Shown here piece after piece: positions 18,126-27,499 of a stretch of DNA of 62,273 nt; position 1 is the first letter of the stretch, and each line of letters starts with the position of its first letter. The notes beneath the pieces were generated by a model. That model worked only from the letters and a program-made list of their open reading frames with translations. It ran no database searches and was not told the DNA's origin. The position numbers were made by a program, and so were the translations under genes. The DNA is from UBA3210 sp963610315 (GTDB lineage: Bacteria > Bacillota_I > Bacilli_A > RFN20 > CAG-449): NCBI GenBank assembly GCA_963610315.1, contig CAVDMV010000008.1, forward strand, positions 1-62,273. The letters run 5' to 3'.

Positions 18126-19550
18126 TTATTCAATTTCAATTTTTAATTTCTCAATAAAAGAACTACTTTCACTTTCTTTATCATCTTTTTCTTTTTCATA
18201 AAGAACGTAATCACCTTTTTCATTCTGATAATAAATATTTAAAATACCATTACTATCGACATATAAATTAACGATGGCGACTCTTTCTTTAGTAATTTCT
18301 TTTTTATCTATTTTATATAATAAAGAATTATTACCAAAATAAGATGCATTACCTTGTCTTAATTCAAGAAAAGATTTTGTTACTACCATGCAAGTAGATA
18401 AAGGTAAATTAGAACTTGCTTTTAATCTTTCAACTCCCATTAATCTTTCATTATAAGATTTAATAGGTAAAGTTAAAATATCGAGTGTTAAATAATCTTT
18501 ACTCGAAGCTAAATATAATAATCCATTTAAGGTATCTTCTTTATTTAAATAGATAATCTTTTCTTCAGGGAATAAAGAGACAATCTCTTCTTTAATAAAA
18601 GGTAACGAAAAACTACCTCCATTAAGAAAAATATAATCAATCTCATTTATTGAAATTCCCCCAGAAAGGAGAGTATAACTAATTTCTTCTTTTAAAGAAG
18701 TAATAACGTCTTTACATGCATATTTAAATTCTTCTAAAGTTATTGAATAAGATATATGCTTACTGTTTCCATCTTTATCATTAATAAAAGGAATATATAT
18801 CGTTGCTTCGTTATGGGTCGATAAATAAACTTTCGCGCGACGAGCTTCATTAAATATTCTTAAAATCTGATCATTATCAAGAACTAAATCTTCATAATCA
18901 CGATTTAATTTTTCTTTGACAAGATTAACAATAATTTGATCTAAATCAATTCCTCCTAAACGAGGAGATTTATTTACTCCAAGAGTTTCTTCTCCTCCAT
19001 TAAAGATTTCATTACAAGAAATATCTAGATATCCTGCACCAAAATCAATCGAAAGAAAATGTTTGTTATCTTCATCTTTATCTTTTAAATAATAAATTGG
19101 CCCTAAAATAGATTCATTAAATATTTTTTCAATTTTAAGAGAAGCAAGTTCTCCTGCTTTTAGAAGTTCTTTTCTTTCTAAAGAAGTAAATAAATTAGGT
19201 ACGTTTAAATATGCTTTCTCAATTTTATGATTAATTAAATTTTCTCCTAAATACTTAATTCTTTTTAATAATAAAGCAATAAGTTCTTTACTAGTTATAA
19301 TTTCACCATCTATTTCTCTTTTAAAGGAAGAAGAAAGATTAATCTTCATCGCTTCAAAATAATTTTTATAATTTGAAGAAGATCTTTTTAAGCTTTCTTC
19401 ACCAAAGATAACTTTATTATCATCAATAAATAAAGAAGATAAAAAAGTATCTTCTTCATTTTCATTAATAATCTTAGTTATCTTACCATCTTGAATTATA
19501 CTAGCCTTAATATAACTTGTACCTAAATCAATGCATAAGATATTTTCCAT
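18126..19550 (-). CDS. Atypical Hsp70-like ATPase
   Basis: 474 residues, against about 610 for DnaK. The actin-type fold is visible: phosphate 1 CIDLGTSYIKA (residues 5-15), phosphate 2 LSIDFGAGYLDIS (about 165-177) and adenosine motif FLNGGSFSLPFI (about 309-320). The C-terminal part is short (about 100 residues) and lacks an obvious full substrate-binding domain or lid. It starts in a TAATG overlap with the J-protein stop, so the two are translationally coupled. It is likely a specialised chaperone working with the adjacent J-protein, possibly at the membrane. It is not the housekeeping dnaK. Confidence 0.8.
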   Translation of the reverse strand: MENILCIDLGTSYIKASIIQDGKITKIINENEEDTFLSSLFIDDNKVIFGEESLKRSSSNYKNYFEAMKINLSSSFKREIDGEIITSKELIALLLKRIKYLGENLINHKIEKAYLNVPNLFTSLERKELLKAGELASLKIEKIFNESILGPIYYLKDKDEDNKHFLSIDFGAGYLDISCNEIFNGGEETLGVNKSPRLGGIDLDQIIVNLVKEKLNRDYEDLVLDNDQILRIFNEARRAKVYLSTHNEATIYIPFINDKDGNSKHISYSITLEEFKYACKDVITSLKEEISYTLLSGGISINEIDYIFLNGGSFSLPFIKEEIVSLFPEEKIIYLNKEDTLNGLLYLASSKDYLTLDILTLPIKSYNERLMGVERLKASSNLPLSTCMVVTKSFLELRQGNASYFGNNSLLYKIDKKEITKERVAIVNLYVDSNGILNIYYQNEKGDYVLYEKEKDDKESESSSFIEKLKIEIE

Positions 19551-20260
19551 TATCTACCACCTCTAAAAAGAAAACTTAATAAAAGAATTAATCCATTAAA
19601 TAAAAGGATTGATAAAATAAAACCAAGAAAGACTCTTCCTAAAGAAAATTTAACATAACGAACTTCTGAATTAAAGCGATAATTAGAAGTTATCTTTTGA
19701 TAAACTAAACGATAAAAAGATTGATATTTATGATTATCCGGTTCAATATTTAACGCTTCTCTAATTTGATTTAAACTAGATTCATAATCACCTTTTTGAT
19801 AAAGAATAAAAGACACAACAAAATAATATCTTCCATTTCGAGAATAAGAAGGTACTTCATTTAATACTTTTAAACTCATATCGAGATTACCTTGTAAAGC
19901 AAAATTAATCGCATCAATAATTTCTTGATAGTCGCCTGGTTCAACTCTAAGTTCAATATACTCATTTTGACGAGAATAATTATAGAAAAAATCAGCAAAA
20001 TCAAAACCAACATCACCATTTTGATAAGGATTAGATTGTGTTGAAGAATTACTACCTTGATAAGCAGAATATTGATTTTTATTTGGCGAAGTTAACATCT
20101 CATACGCTTCATTAATTTCGACCATTTTCTTTTCATATTCTTTATTGCCAGGATTTAAATCAGGGTGATATTTCTTAGCTAGTTTACGATATGCTTTCTT
20201 TATTTCGTCTTCAGTGGCATTTCTATCTATTCCAAGTACTGCGTAAGGATCATTCACCAT
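19550..20260 (-). CDS. Membrane-anchored J-domain protein
   Basis: 236 residues. The J domain occupies about 4-65, with the HPD motif at 32-34 (KKYHPDLNPGN). A Ser/Gln/Asn linker follows, then a TPR-like helical region (about 105-185, with YYFVVSFILYQKGDYESSLNQI). One C-terminal membrane anchor ends in LLLSFLFRGGR. There is no Gly/Phe-rich or zinc-finger region, so it is not a type I DnaJ. It should stimulate the Hsp70-like ATPase encoded directly after it and hold it at the membrane. Only 8 bases separate it from the upstream small gene. Confidence 0.85.
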   Translation of the reverse strand: MVNDPYAVLGIDRNATEDEIKKAYRKLAKKYHPDLNPGNKEYEKKMVEINEAYEMLTSPNKNQYSAYQGSNSSTQSNPYQNGDVGFDFADFFYNYSRQNEYIELRVEPGDYQEIIDAINFALQGNLDMSLKVLNEVPSYSRNGRYYFVVSFILYQKGDYESSLNQIREALNIEPDNHKYQSFYRLVYQKITSNYRFNSEVRYVKFSLGRVFLGFILSILLFNGLILLLSFLFRGGR

Positions 20261-20268
20261 AATATCAC

Positions 20269-20544
20269 CTAATAAATTCTTTTTAATTCTTTCGTTCGAG
20301 CAAGAGAATCAATATAATTATTTTTCCCTTTTAAATATAAATTAATATCTTGTGAAGTAAATTTATTTACTTGTTCGATTTTAAAATAGTCTTGATATTC
20401 TTCTTTACGAGAATAAGTGGAATATTCAACTTTTCTAGTTTTCATAAAATCTTCACTATTATCTTCATCAAAATAAGAATTGATTGTATAACTAACTTCA
20501 TTAGATAAATTATTATCTTTAATATTGATTAATTTATGTTTCAT
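20269..20544 (-). CDS. Small unknown protein heading the Hsp70/J operon
   Basis: 91 residues, highly charged and polar, rich in Asp, Glu, Lys, Tyr and Asn, with no membrane segment or known motif. It starts with ATG after a GAGGATAAG site. It is the first gene of the minus-strand operon and sits back to back with the response regulator at 20686. Its conserved position with the chaperones is the only functional hint. Confidence 0.6.
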   Translation of the reverse strand: MKHKLINIKDNNLSNEVSYTINSYFDEDNSEDFMKTRKVEYSTYSRKEEYQDYFKIEQVNKFTSQDINLYLKGKNNYIDSLARTKELKRIY

Positions 20545-20685
20545 CGACTTATCCTCCTCGCACTAATATTTAAAAATAAATTTGGTTAATAGAAGGTAAA
20601 TACAAAGTAAAAATGAGGTAAAGACTAAAATAAATTTACTTTTCATTTACTTAATAATAATATAATGTTAACGAGGTGAAAGATT

Positions 20686-21366
20686 ATGAGAATTTTAGTT
20701 GTTGATGATGAAATAAATATTGTTAAACTCATTAAGACCATTCTAGAAAAGGAAGGTTATGAAGTAGTTACCGCGTTAGATGGAGAAAGGGCATTAGATA
20801 TATATTATGACGGTCATGTCGATATGATTATTTGTGATGAAATGATGCCTCGCGTTAACGGTAATGAAATGATTAGAGAAATTCGTTCCGAAAATAAAAA
20901 TATTCCTATCATTATGGTCACTGCAAAAGGTTCAATTGAAGATAAAACCTTATCTTTTGATTTAGGAGTTGACGATTATTTAGTTAAACCAATTGATACT
21001 CAAGAATTAATCATTCGTGTAAAAGCAATCTTTAGAAGATTAAAGATTGTCACTGATAAAAAGATTCAAGTAAAAGATGTCTTAATCGATTCAACAACTA
21101 ATACGGTTTCTAATGTCGTAACGCATGAAAGCGTGTCTTTAACTAAAACTGAATTTGATATTCTCTATAAGTTACTTTCTTATCCAGAAAAATCATTTAC
21201 TAAATATCAATTATTCAATGAATTCTGGGGTGTAAATTCTGATACAGATGAATCAATTATCAAAGTATTCATCTTAAAAATCAGAAAAAAGATTGAACCA
21301 TTCCCTGAAATTGGCATTCAAACAATTATGGGTATTGGTTATCGAGGTATAAGAAATGACAAATAA
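20686..21366 (+). CDS. OmpR-family response regulator
   Basis: 226 residues. Receiver domain: acidic pair D7-D8, phospho-acceptor D51 (IICDEMMP), T79 and K101. The winged-helix output domain runs from about 130 to 224 (LTKTEFDILYKLLSYPEKSF). It is translated just ahead of its sensor kinase, whose start overlaps its end by 11 bases. It is divergent from the Hsp70/J operon, whose shared promoter region it might control. The stimulus is unknown. Confidence 0.93.
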   Translation: MRILVVDDEINIVKLIKTILEKEGYEVVTALDGERALDIYYDGHVDMIICDEMMPRVNGNEMIREIRSENKNIPIIMVTAKGSIEDKTLSFDLGVDDYLVKPIDTQELIIRVKAIFRRLKIVTDKKIQVKDVLIDSTTNTVSNVVTHESVSLTKTEFDILYKLLSYPEKSFTKYQLFNEFWGVNSDTDESIIKVFILKIRKKIEPFPEIGIQTIMGIGYRGIRNDK

Positions 21367-22423
21367 AAAGAAAGAAATAAAAAATAAAATTAAACGTTTT
21401 AATTCTTATTTCTTCCGTTTTCCTATCATCGTAATTCTTTCTTTCTTTTTTGCTTCCATCTTAACATATGGAATCTCTATGATTCTTGTTGTATGTTATG
21501 TTCCACTTAATAAGATTGATTTTTCTTTATATTCGATCATTCTTCTTGTATGTTGTTTCGTAATAAGTTTAATTACAACAAGATTATTAACTAAAAATAT
21601 GGATAATTTCTTAAAAGAAGAAAAAGAAGTCCTTCAAGCGATGGGAAAAGGTGATTTCACTAAAAAAATCACCGCGAAAGTAAGAGAACCTTACATGAAA
21701 CAAACGGCTGAAAATATTAACCTTGTTAATGAAGAATTAAATTCTATTTCTTTTTTAAAAAAGGACTTTATTAGAAATTTTTCTCATGAATTTAAAACTC
21801 CAATCGTCTCAATTAAAGGATATTCTGAATTATTACTTAATAATAAAGATCTATCAGAAGAAGAAAAAGAATCATATTTAAAAATTATTTATTCTGAAAG
21901 TGTGAGATTATCAAATCTCGCTAATTCCACCTTCTTATTATCTAAACTAAATACTGATAGTTATGTTTTAAATAAAGAAGAAGTATATCTAGATGAATCA
22001 ATTGAAGAATCAGCTTTAGTTCTTTATCCTCAAATCGAAGCAAAAGAACTTGAGATTGAAATAAATTTAATCCACGCTAAAATCATGGCTGAAAAAGAAT
22101 TAATTAAAGAAATCTGGATTAATATTTTAAATAATGCGATTAAATATACTCCAAATAAAGGTAAAATCACTATTACCGCGAATCAAATTCAAACTGGTTA
22201 TTTAGTATCTTTTTCAGATACTGGTATCGGCATGAACGAAAGCGTACTAGAACATATCTTTGATGAATATTATCAAGGTGATACAACACATAAAAATAAG
22301 GGAATTGGTCTAGGCTTAAGTATCACGAAAAAGATTATTGAATTACATTCTTGGCAAATTCACGTCGTATCAAAAGAAAATGTCGGAAGCGTATTTTCTA
22401 TTCTAATTCCAATAAACAACTAA
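21356..22423 (+). CDS. Sensor histidine kinase
   Basis: 355 residues. Two hydrophobic segments (about 22-48 and 58-78) flank a very short outside loop, so it probably senses something in or near the membrane. A HAMP-like linker leads to the dimerisation box FSHEFKTP with H144. The ATPase domain has the N box (NILNNAIKYTPNKG), DTGIGM and GIGLGLSI. It is the partner of the overlapping response regulator. The short sensor region resembles intramembrane-sensing kinases linked to envelope stress. Confidence 0.93.
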   Translation: MTNKKKEIKNKIKRFNSYFFRFPIIVILSFFFASILTYGISMILVVCYVPLNKIDFSLYSIILLVCCFVISLITTRLLTKNMDNFLKEEKEVLQAMGKGDFTKKITAKVREPYMKQTAENINLVNEELNSISFLKKDFIRNFSHEFKTPIVSIKGYSELLLNNKDLSEEEKESYLKIIYSESVRLSNLANSTFLLSKLNTDSYVLNKEEVYLDESIEESALVLYPQIEAKELEIEINLIHAKIMAEKELIKEIWINILNNAIKYTPNKGKITITANQIQTGYLVSFSDTGIGMNESVLEHIFDEYYQGDTTHKNKGIGLGLSITKKIIELHSWQIHVVSKENVGSVFSILIPINN

Positions 22424-22458
22424 AAAAGAGAGGCTCATAATGAACTTCTCTTTTTTTT
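22423..22458. terminator. Bidirectional terminator between the kinase and malQ
   Basis: A6GAGA and TCTCT7 arms around a loop, with A-runs on one side and T-runs on the other. It lies between two converging genes and overlaps the kinase stop. Confidence 0.7.
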
Positions 22459-22459
22459 A

Positions 22460-24034
22460 CTATCTATTTGCTTCTTTACTCATCGCGAATAAACGCGCGG
22501 ATAATTCTTTAGAAAAATCAGATTTTAAGAATCTAAATTGCCAGTTACCTGAAGCTTTACCAGGAGTATTAATTCTTGATTCAGCTCCCATATGTAATAA
22601 ATCTTGTGGAGTAAAGATAACGACATTCGCTCTTGATCTCATTAATGAACCAATTAATGTATCTAAGATATCTTCATCTCTAGTAATGCATAAATAATCT
22701 TTCATCGCAGGTTTTAAAGAAGGATTTTCATTTAAGAAAGATGCCATAACATCATTATCATGAGTACCGATATAAGCAATACAGTTCTCTTCATAATTAT
22801 GAGGTAAGAATGGATTTAATAATTTAGCTTCTTTAAATTCTCTTTGTGTTTTACATTTAGAGAAATCAGGTCCTTTACATTCATTTGGATCATCAGCATA
22901 ATAATTACCATTTAAATGTCTTTCGTAATCACCAAAGGCGAATTGAAGTAATTTCATACCTGGAAAACCACATTTTTCTTTTAAGTCTTTTACTCCTTGA
23001 GTAATAACACCTAAGTCTTCGGCAATAATTTGACATTTCTTCGCGAAAGGATTAATCGCTTCGAAAAGATCATATTTAGGTCCATCGACCCATTCACCAT
23101 TAATGGCAGTTTCTTCACCATATGGAATGGACCAATAAGCTTCAAAACCTCTAAAGTGATCAATTCTTAATGCATCAAATAATTTAGCCATCGCTTTAGT
23201 TCTATGTTTCCACCAAGAATAATGAGTCTTCTTATTCTTTTCCCAATCATAGATTGGATTGCCCCATAATTGACCTGTTGTAGAGAAGAAATCTGGTGGT
23301 ACACCAGCTACTTTAGTAGGACGTCTAGTTCTATCTAACATAAATAAATGTGGATGAGCCCATACATCCGCGGAATCTAATGAAACATAGATTGGCATAT
23401 CACCGATAATCTTAATGCCGGCTCTATTTGCGTGTTTCTTTAATTTTAAATATTGTTCATAAGCTTTGTATTGAACATAAATCCAGAATTTATAATCTTC
23501 AATATGACTTAATTTTGCTTCTTGAACAGCTTTTTTCTTATGTAAACGATAATCACGTTTCCATTCTTGGAAAGATTTACCTCCGTGCATGTTTTTAATT
23601 AACATAAAGCAAGCATAATCTTCAATCCAATATTTTTGTTTTTTATAGAATTTTTGAATTTTTTCTTCTTCTTTAGCATATCCTCTTTCGTATGCTTTTC
23701 TTAAAATATCAAATCTTTCGGAATAAATTTTTCCGTAATCACAATATCTCTTATTTGTGCCACCTCTAATTTTACGTACTTCTTCCTTAGTTAATAGTCC
23801 CTCCTTAACTAAGATATCAAGATCAATAAAATATGGATTTAAGGCAAAAGCTGAGAAACTTTGATATGGTGAATCACCGTAAGAAGTTGGATTTAATGGG
23901 AGCATTTGCCAATATTTTTGATTTGATTTCTTTAAGAATCTAATAAATGAATGTGCTTCTTTACCAAAAGTACCAATACCATGTCTACTTGGTAAAGAAG
24001 AAATATGGACGAGTAGTCCTGAACCTTTTTCCAT
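22460..24034 (-). CDS. malQ: 4-alpha-glucanotransferase (amylomaltase)
   Basis: A 524-residue GH77 enzyme, full length. Family landmarks: LLVHISSLPSRHGIGTFG at the N-terminus, LPLNPTSYGDSPYQSFSAFA, ALRIDHFRGFEAYW (nucleophile Asp), IIAEDLGVIT (acid/base Glu) and YIGTHDNDV (third acid). It disproportionates maltodextrins during glycogen or maltose use in the cytoplasm. No other maltose genes lie beside it. Its end is opposite the sensor kinase. Confidence 0.95.
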   Translation of the reverse strand: MEKGSGLLVHISSLPSRHGIGTFGKEAHSFIRFLKKSNQKYWQMLPLNPTSYGDSPYQSFSAFALNPYFIDLDILVKEGLLTKEEVRKIRGGTNKRYCDYGKIYSERFDILRKAYERGYAKEEEKIQKFYKKQKYWIEDYACFMLIKNMHGGKSFQEWKRDYRLHKKKAVQEAKLSHIEDYKFWIYVQYKAYEQYLKLKKHANRAGIKIIGDMPIYVSLDSADVWAHPHLFMLDRTRRPTKVAGVPPDFFSTTGQLWGNPIYDWEKNKKTHYSWWKHRTKAMAKLFDALRIDHFRGFEAYWSIPYGEETAINGEWVDGPKYDLFEAINPFAKKCQIIAEDLGVITQGVKDLKEKCGFPGMKLLQFAFGDYERHLNGNYYADDPNECKGPDFSKCKTQREFKEAKLLNPFLPHNYEENCIAYIGTHDNDVMASFLNENPSLKPAMKDYLCITRDEDILDTLIGSLMRSRANVVIFTPQDLLHMGAESRINTPGKASGNWQFRFLKSDFSKELSARLFAMSKEANR

Positions 24035-24209
24035 AACAATCTCCTTTTGATAAAATAATTATAAGATTAAATTAATAAAATAACAATTCTAAATATTAGA
24101 TTTTTTGCTTTAAAAAGCTAATAAAAAGCGTAATATTGCCTATCTTTAATTTTTTCTAGTTTTTATTTTACACACTTTAATATATAATATAAAAAGGAGG
24201 CTTGTTTAT

Positions 24210-24671
24210 ATGATATTAACAAATATATTAGATAGTAATATTACATGGATTGTCTTCTGGACGATTATCTTTATTGTTACTCTTTTAGTTGAAATATCGA
24301 CTACTCAACTCGTTTCAATTTGGTTCAGCGGAGCTTCAATAATTTCATTTATTCTCGCTTTATTTTCTGTGCCATATTGGATTCAAATTGTCGTCTTTGT
24401 CGTTAGTTCAGCTTTATTACTCTTTTTATCTAAATTTTTATTTAAAGATAAAATCTTAAAATTTAAAAAATCACCAACTAATGCCGATACATTAATTGGT
24501 CAAGAAATAAAATTAACTAAAGGTGTTTCTTTATTAGAATATGGTGAAGCGCGAATTAGAGATGTCATTTGGACTATTGCAGTCGATGATAACGTCCAAT
24601 TTAAAAAAGATGAAATAGTCGTCATCAAAGAAATTAAAGGTAATAAATTAATTGTTACAAAGAAAAATTAA
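24210..24671 (+). CDS. NfeD-like membrane protein
   Basis: 153 residues. Three hydrophobic segments fill the first 90 residues, followed by an OB-fold-like soluble tail (TLIGQEIKLTKGVSLLEYG to the end). This is the short NfeD form without the protease domain. Such proteins pair with SPFH proteins, and one follows after 14 bases. A TATAAT at 24183-24188 and an AAAGGAGG site precede the start. Confidence 0.85.
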   Translation: MILTNILDSNITWIVFWTIIFIVTLLVEISTTQLVSIWFSGASIISFILALFSVPYWIQIVVFVVSSALLLFLSKFLFKDKILKFKKSPTNADTLIGQEIKLTKGVSLLEYGEARIRDVIWTIAVDDNVQFKKDEIVVIKEIKGNKLIVTKKN

Positions 24672-24685
24672 GGGGATTGTAAATT

Positions 24686-25618
24686 ATGAAATTAAATATT
24701 TTTATGAGTGCAGGTGGTATCGTTGGAATTGTATTCGCTTGCATACTTGTCTTTTTCTTACTCATCGTTTTAATTAAATGTATTGTGATTGTTCCTCAAG
24801 CATCAACAGTAGTTATTGAAAGACTTGGTCGATATAAAACTACTTTAACGGCTGGACCTCACATCATTACACCATTTATTGATCGTAAAATAAATACTAT
24901 TACATTAAAAGAACAAGTCGCGGATTTCCCTCCTCAACCTGTTATTACTAAAGATAACGTTACTATGCAAATTGATACAGTTGTTTATTTTCAAATTACT
25001 GATGCAAAATTATATACTTATGGTGTTGAAAGACCAATGCAAGCAATTGAAAATTTAACCGCGACTACTTTAAGAAACTTAATTGGTGATTTAGAATTAG
25101 ATCAAACATTAACTTCTAGAGACACAATTAACCAAGAAATGAGAACAATTCTAGATGAAGCAACTGACCCATGGGGCATTAAAGTAAACCGTGTTGAATT
25201 AAAGAATATTCTTCCTCCACGTGACATTCAAGAAGCAATGGAAAAACAAATGCGTGCTGAAAGACAAAAACGTGAAGCTATTTTAACAGCAGACGGACAA
25301 AAGCAAGCCGCGATTTTACAAGCTCAAGGTGAAAAAGAATCTGCGATTCTTCGTGCCGAAGCTAAAAAGACCCAAATGATTACAGAAGCACAAGGTCAAG
25401 CTCAAGCTATCTTAGAAGTTTATGAAGCGCAGGCAAAAGGTATGAGAATGATTAATGAAGCTAATCCTAATGCCGCATATGTCACTTTAAAAGGCTTTGA
25501 AGCATTAGAAAAAATCTCTCAATCTTCTTCAACAAAAATAGTTGTTCCTACTGATATTGCCAATGTTACTTCATTACTTGCTTCAATGAAAGAAGTTATT
25601 AAAGAGGAGAAAAAATAA
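24686..25618 (+). CDS. SPFH/stomatin-like membrane protein
   Basis: 310 residues. One N-terminal membrane anchor (about 8-32) is followed by an SPFH domain beginning VPQASTVVIERLGRYKTTLTAGPH. Then comes an Ala/Gln/Glu-rich coiled coil (about 190-260: KQAAILQAQGEKESAILRAEAK). It is probably an oligomeric scaffold of membrane microdomains, paired with the NfeD protein. The next gene, uppP, starts 2 bases later, so the three are one operon. Confidence 0.92.
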   Translation: MKLNIFMSAGGIVGIVFACILVFFLLIVLIKCIVIVPQASTVVIERLGRYKTTLTAGPHIITPFIDRKINTITLKEQVADFPPQPVITKDNVTMQIDTVVYFQITDAKLYTYGVERPMQAIENLTATTLRNLIGDLELDQTLTSRDTINQEMRTILDEATDPWGIKVNRVELKNILPPRDIQEAMEKQMRAERQKREAILTADGQKQAAILQAQGEKESAILRAEAKKTQMITEAQGQAQAILEVYEAQAKGMRMINEANPNAAYVTLKGFEALEKISQSSSTKIVVPTDIANVTSLLASMKEVIKEEKK

Positions 25619-25620
25619 TC

Positions 25621-26454
25621 ATGCCAGAATTTTTAAAATTTATAATCCTTGCCATAATTCAAGGTATTGCAGAAGTTTTACCAATTTCTTCTTCTGGTCA
25701 TTTAAGAATTTTCTCTTCTATTCTTAACGTTGATACAAATGGTAGTTTCCTCTCTTTAGCGATTTTCTTACATTTTGGTTCCTTAGTCGCAGTTATTGTT
25801 TATTATTGGAAAGATCTTCTCGCCATCATTGTTGGAACGTGGAAATTTCTCTTTTTTAAAGAAAAAACAGAAGAAGATAAATTCAATGCAAAATTATTAC
25901 TCTTCTTAATAGTTGGTACCGTTCCAGCTGGAATAATCGGAGTTTTATTCTCAGATAAAATTGATTCTTTAAGTTTAATATGGGTTTTCTTCTTCTTATT
26001 TATTACAGGTATTATTATCTTAGTTTGTAAATTTTTTAAACGTCATAAAAAGCTTGAAGATATGAGATGGTATGACGCATTAATTATCGGTATATTCCAA
26101 GCTATCGGCGTTCTTCCTGGTATCTCAAGAAGTGGTATAACTATTACTGGTGGAAAAGCAGTAGGTCAAGATGATGAATCATCTTCTAAATTTGCTTTCT
26201 TATTATTTATTCCAGTAACTGCAGGTAGTTTCTTACTTGAAGTTATTAAAGTAATTAAAGGCGATATTATCTTAGAAAGTAATATTTTATGGCAATATGC
26301 TTTAGGTATCGTTATTGCAGGTATTGTTACTTATCTATCATTAAAATTACTTTACGGAGTCATTAAAAGAGGAAAATTATATTATTTCTCATTTTATTGT
26401 TTCTTAGTTGCAATCGTTGGTATTATCCTCTGCGCGACTAATGTACTCGCTTAA
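25621..26454 (+). CDS. uppP: Undecaprenyl-diphosphatase (BacA family)
   Basis: A 277-residue polytopic membrane enzyme. It recycles undecaprenyl pyrophosphate to the monophosphate carrier for peptidoglycan and contributes to bacitracin tolerance. Motifs are visible: the Glu/Ser-rich QGIAEVLPISSSGHL at 15-29 and LPGISRSGITITGG near 170. Two copies of the inverted-repeat fold are typical. It implies a walled cell. Ends the nfeD-SPFH-uppP operon. Confidence 0.95.
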   Translation: MPEFLKFIILAIIQGIAEVLPISSSGHLRIFSSILNVDTNGSFLSLAIFLHFGSLVAVIVYYWKDLLAIIVGTWKFLFFKEKTEEDKFNAKLLLFLIVGTVPAGIIGVLFSDKIDSLSLIWVFFFLFITGIIILVCKFFKRHKKLEDMRWYDALIIGIFQAIGVLPGISRSGITITGGKAVGQDDESSSKFAFLLFIPVTAGSFLLEVIKVIKGDIILESNILWQYALGIVIAGIVTYLSLKLLYGVIKRGKLYYFSFYCFLVAIVGIILCATNVLA

Positions 26455-26463
26455 AAAAAAAAC

Positions 26464-26494
26464 AAAAGACGTGTTCACGATGAACACGTCTTTT
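26464..26494. terminator. Bidirectional terminator between uppP and the endonuclease
   Basis: Perfect 14-base arms AAAAGACGTGTTCA and TGAACACGTCTTTT with a 3-base loop, A-run before and T-run after. Serves both converging genes. Confidence 0.9.
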
Positions 26495-26495
26495 A

Positions 26496-27482
26496 TTATG
26501 CGATAAATTCGTTATAATACGATGTATCCCAAATTTTATAAATCCAGGATTCATGATCAATAAATGGGTTTCGATTATTTTGTAATTTATATACTTCTTC
26601 ATTACGTAAGATTTCTTTTTCAGAAACTGGATCAATCTTACACCAAGAAATATAAGTATCAATCGCAAAAGAAGTTAAATAAGGAAAAGATCCTTTAAAA
26701 ACAACATCCGCGCCGCTTCCCCAGGACCCTACTTTATTCATATATCTAACCGCGAAATATAAATAGCTTCGTGTGAAATCACCTTTATATTCATCAAGAA
26801 CTTCAAAGACAGTTCCTGAATAATAAGCACTAGTACAAGTTCCTAATTTTGAACCATTTTCCGAAGTTTTAGAAACAGTTCCGACATTTCCATGAGGATA
26901 ATTACTCCTAATATTATTTACATATCCATCGGTTGGATAAAGATGAAATAAATCAGCTTTCATTGGAGATTGTTCATTAAACCAAGATTGAGGAATAGTA
27001 TGTTCACGGTTATAACTATCGCCTTCTTTTTTATAATTAGCCCCTTGTTTACTTCCTCCACATTCATATTCATAATTTGAATACATATCATAAATAATAT
27101 TTGTTGTTCCAGGTTTAATATCTGTTGTTTTAAAAGCCGTCCATGCCCCTTTATAAGTAACATCTTTAGTATCTTTAGAAATTACATTATAAATCGAAGT
27201 CATAAAATCTTCTCCTTCTAACGAAGTATTAACGTTACGATAATATAAAGTATCGTCATTTTCATGAGTATTAATTTTTTCTTTTGAGCTAGAAGAACTT
27301 ACTTCACTACTAGATGAACTAATTTCTTCACTTGTCATAACGTCACTAGAAGAAGATTCGCTAGAAGAACTTGTTGTAACGTTACTTGAAGAACTTTCCT
27401 TACTAGAAGAAGGAACTTGAGAACAAGAAACAAATGTAGTTATTAAGCTTAAAACTAATAAAATATTCTTTTTATTTTTCAT
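26496..27482 (-). CDS. Secreted lipoprotein nuclease (endonuclease I family)
   Basis: 328 residues. A type II signal peptide ends at TTFVSC (Cys20). A Ser/Glu/Thr low-complexity linker follows (about 22-68). The catalytic domain carries the family segments YNREHTIPQSWF, KADLFHLYPTDGYVNNIRSNYPHGNVG and NNRNPFIDHESW. It should be a surface-anchored metal-dependent DNase or RNase for nucleotide scavenging. It follows the Xaa-Pro peptidase gene by 17 bases but has its own GGGGGA site. Confidence 0.9.
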   Translation of the reverse strand: MKNKKNILLVLSLITTFVSCSQVPSSSKESSSSNVTTSSSSESSSSDVMTSEEISSSSSEVSSSSSKEKINTHENDDTLYYRNVNTSLEGEDFMTSIYNVISKDTKDVTYKGAWTAFKTTDIKPGTTNIIYDMYSNYEYECGGSKQGANYKKEGDSYNREHTIPQSWFNEQSPMKADLFHLYPTDGYVNNIRSNYPHGNVGTVSKTSENGSKLGTCTSAYYSGTVFEVLDEYKGDFTRSYLYFAVRYMNKVGSWGSGADVVFKGSFPYLTSFAIDTYISWCKIDPVSEKEILRNEEVYKLQNNRNPFIDHESWIYKIWDTSYYNEFIA

Positions 27483-27499
27483 ATATCCCCCGTAAAAAT

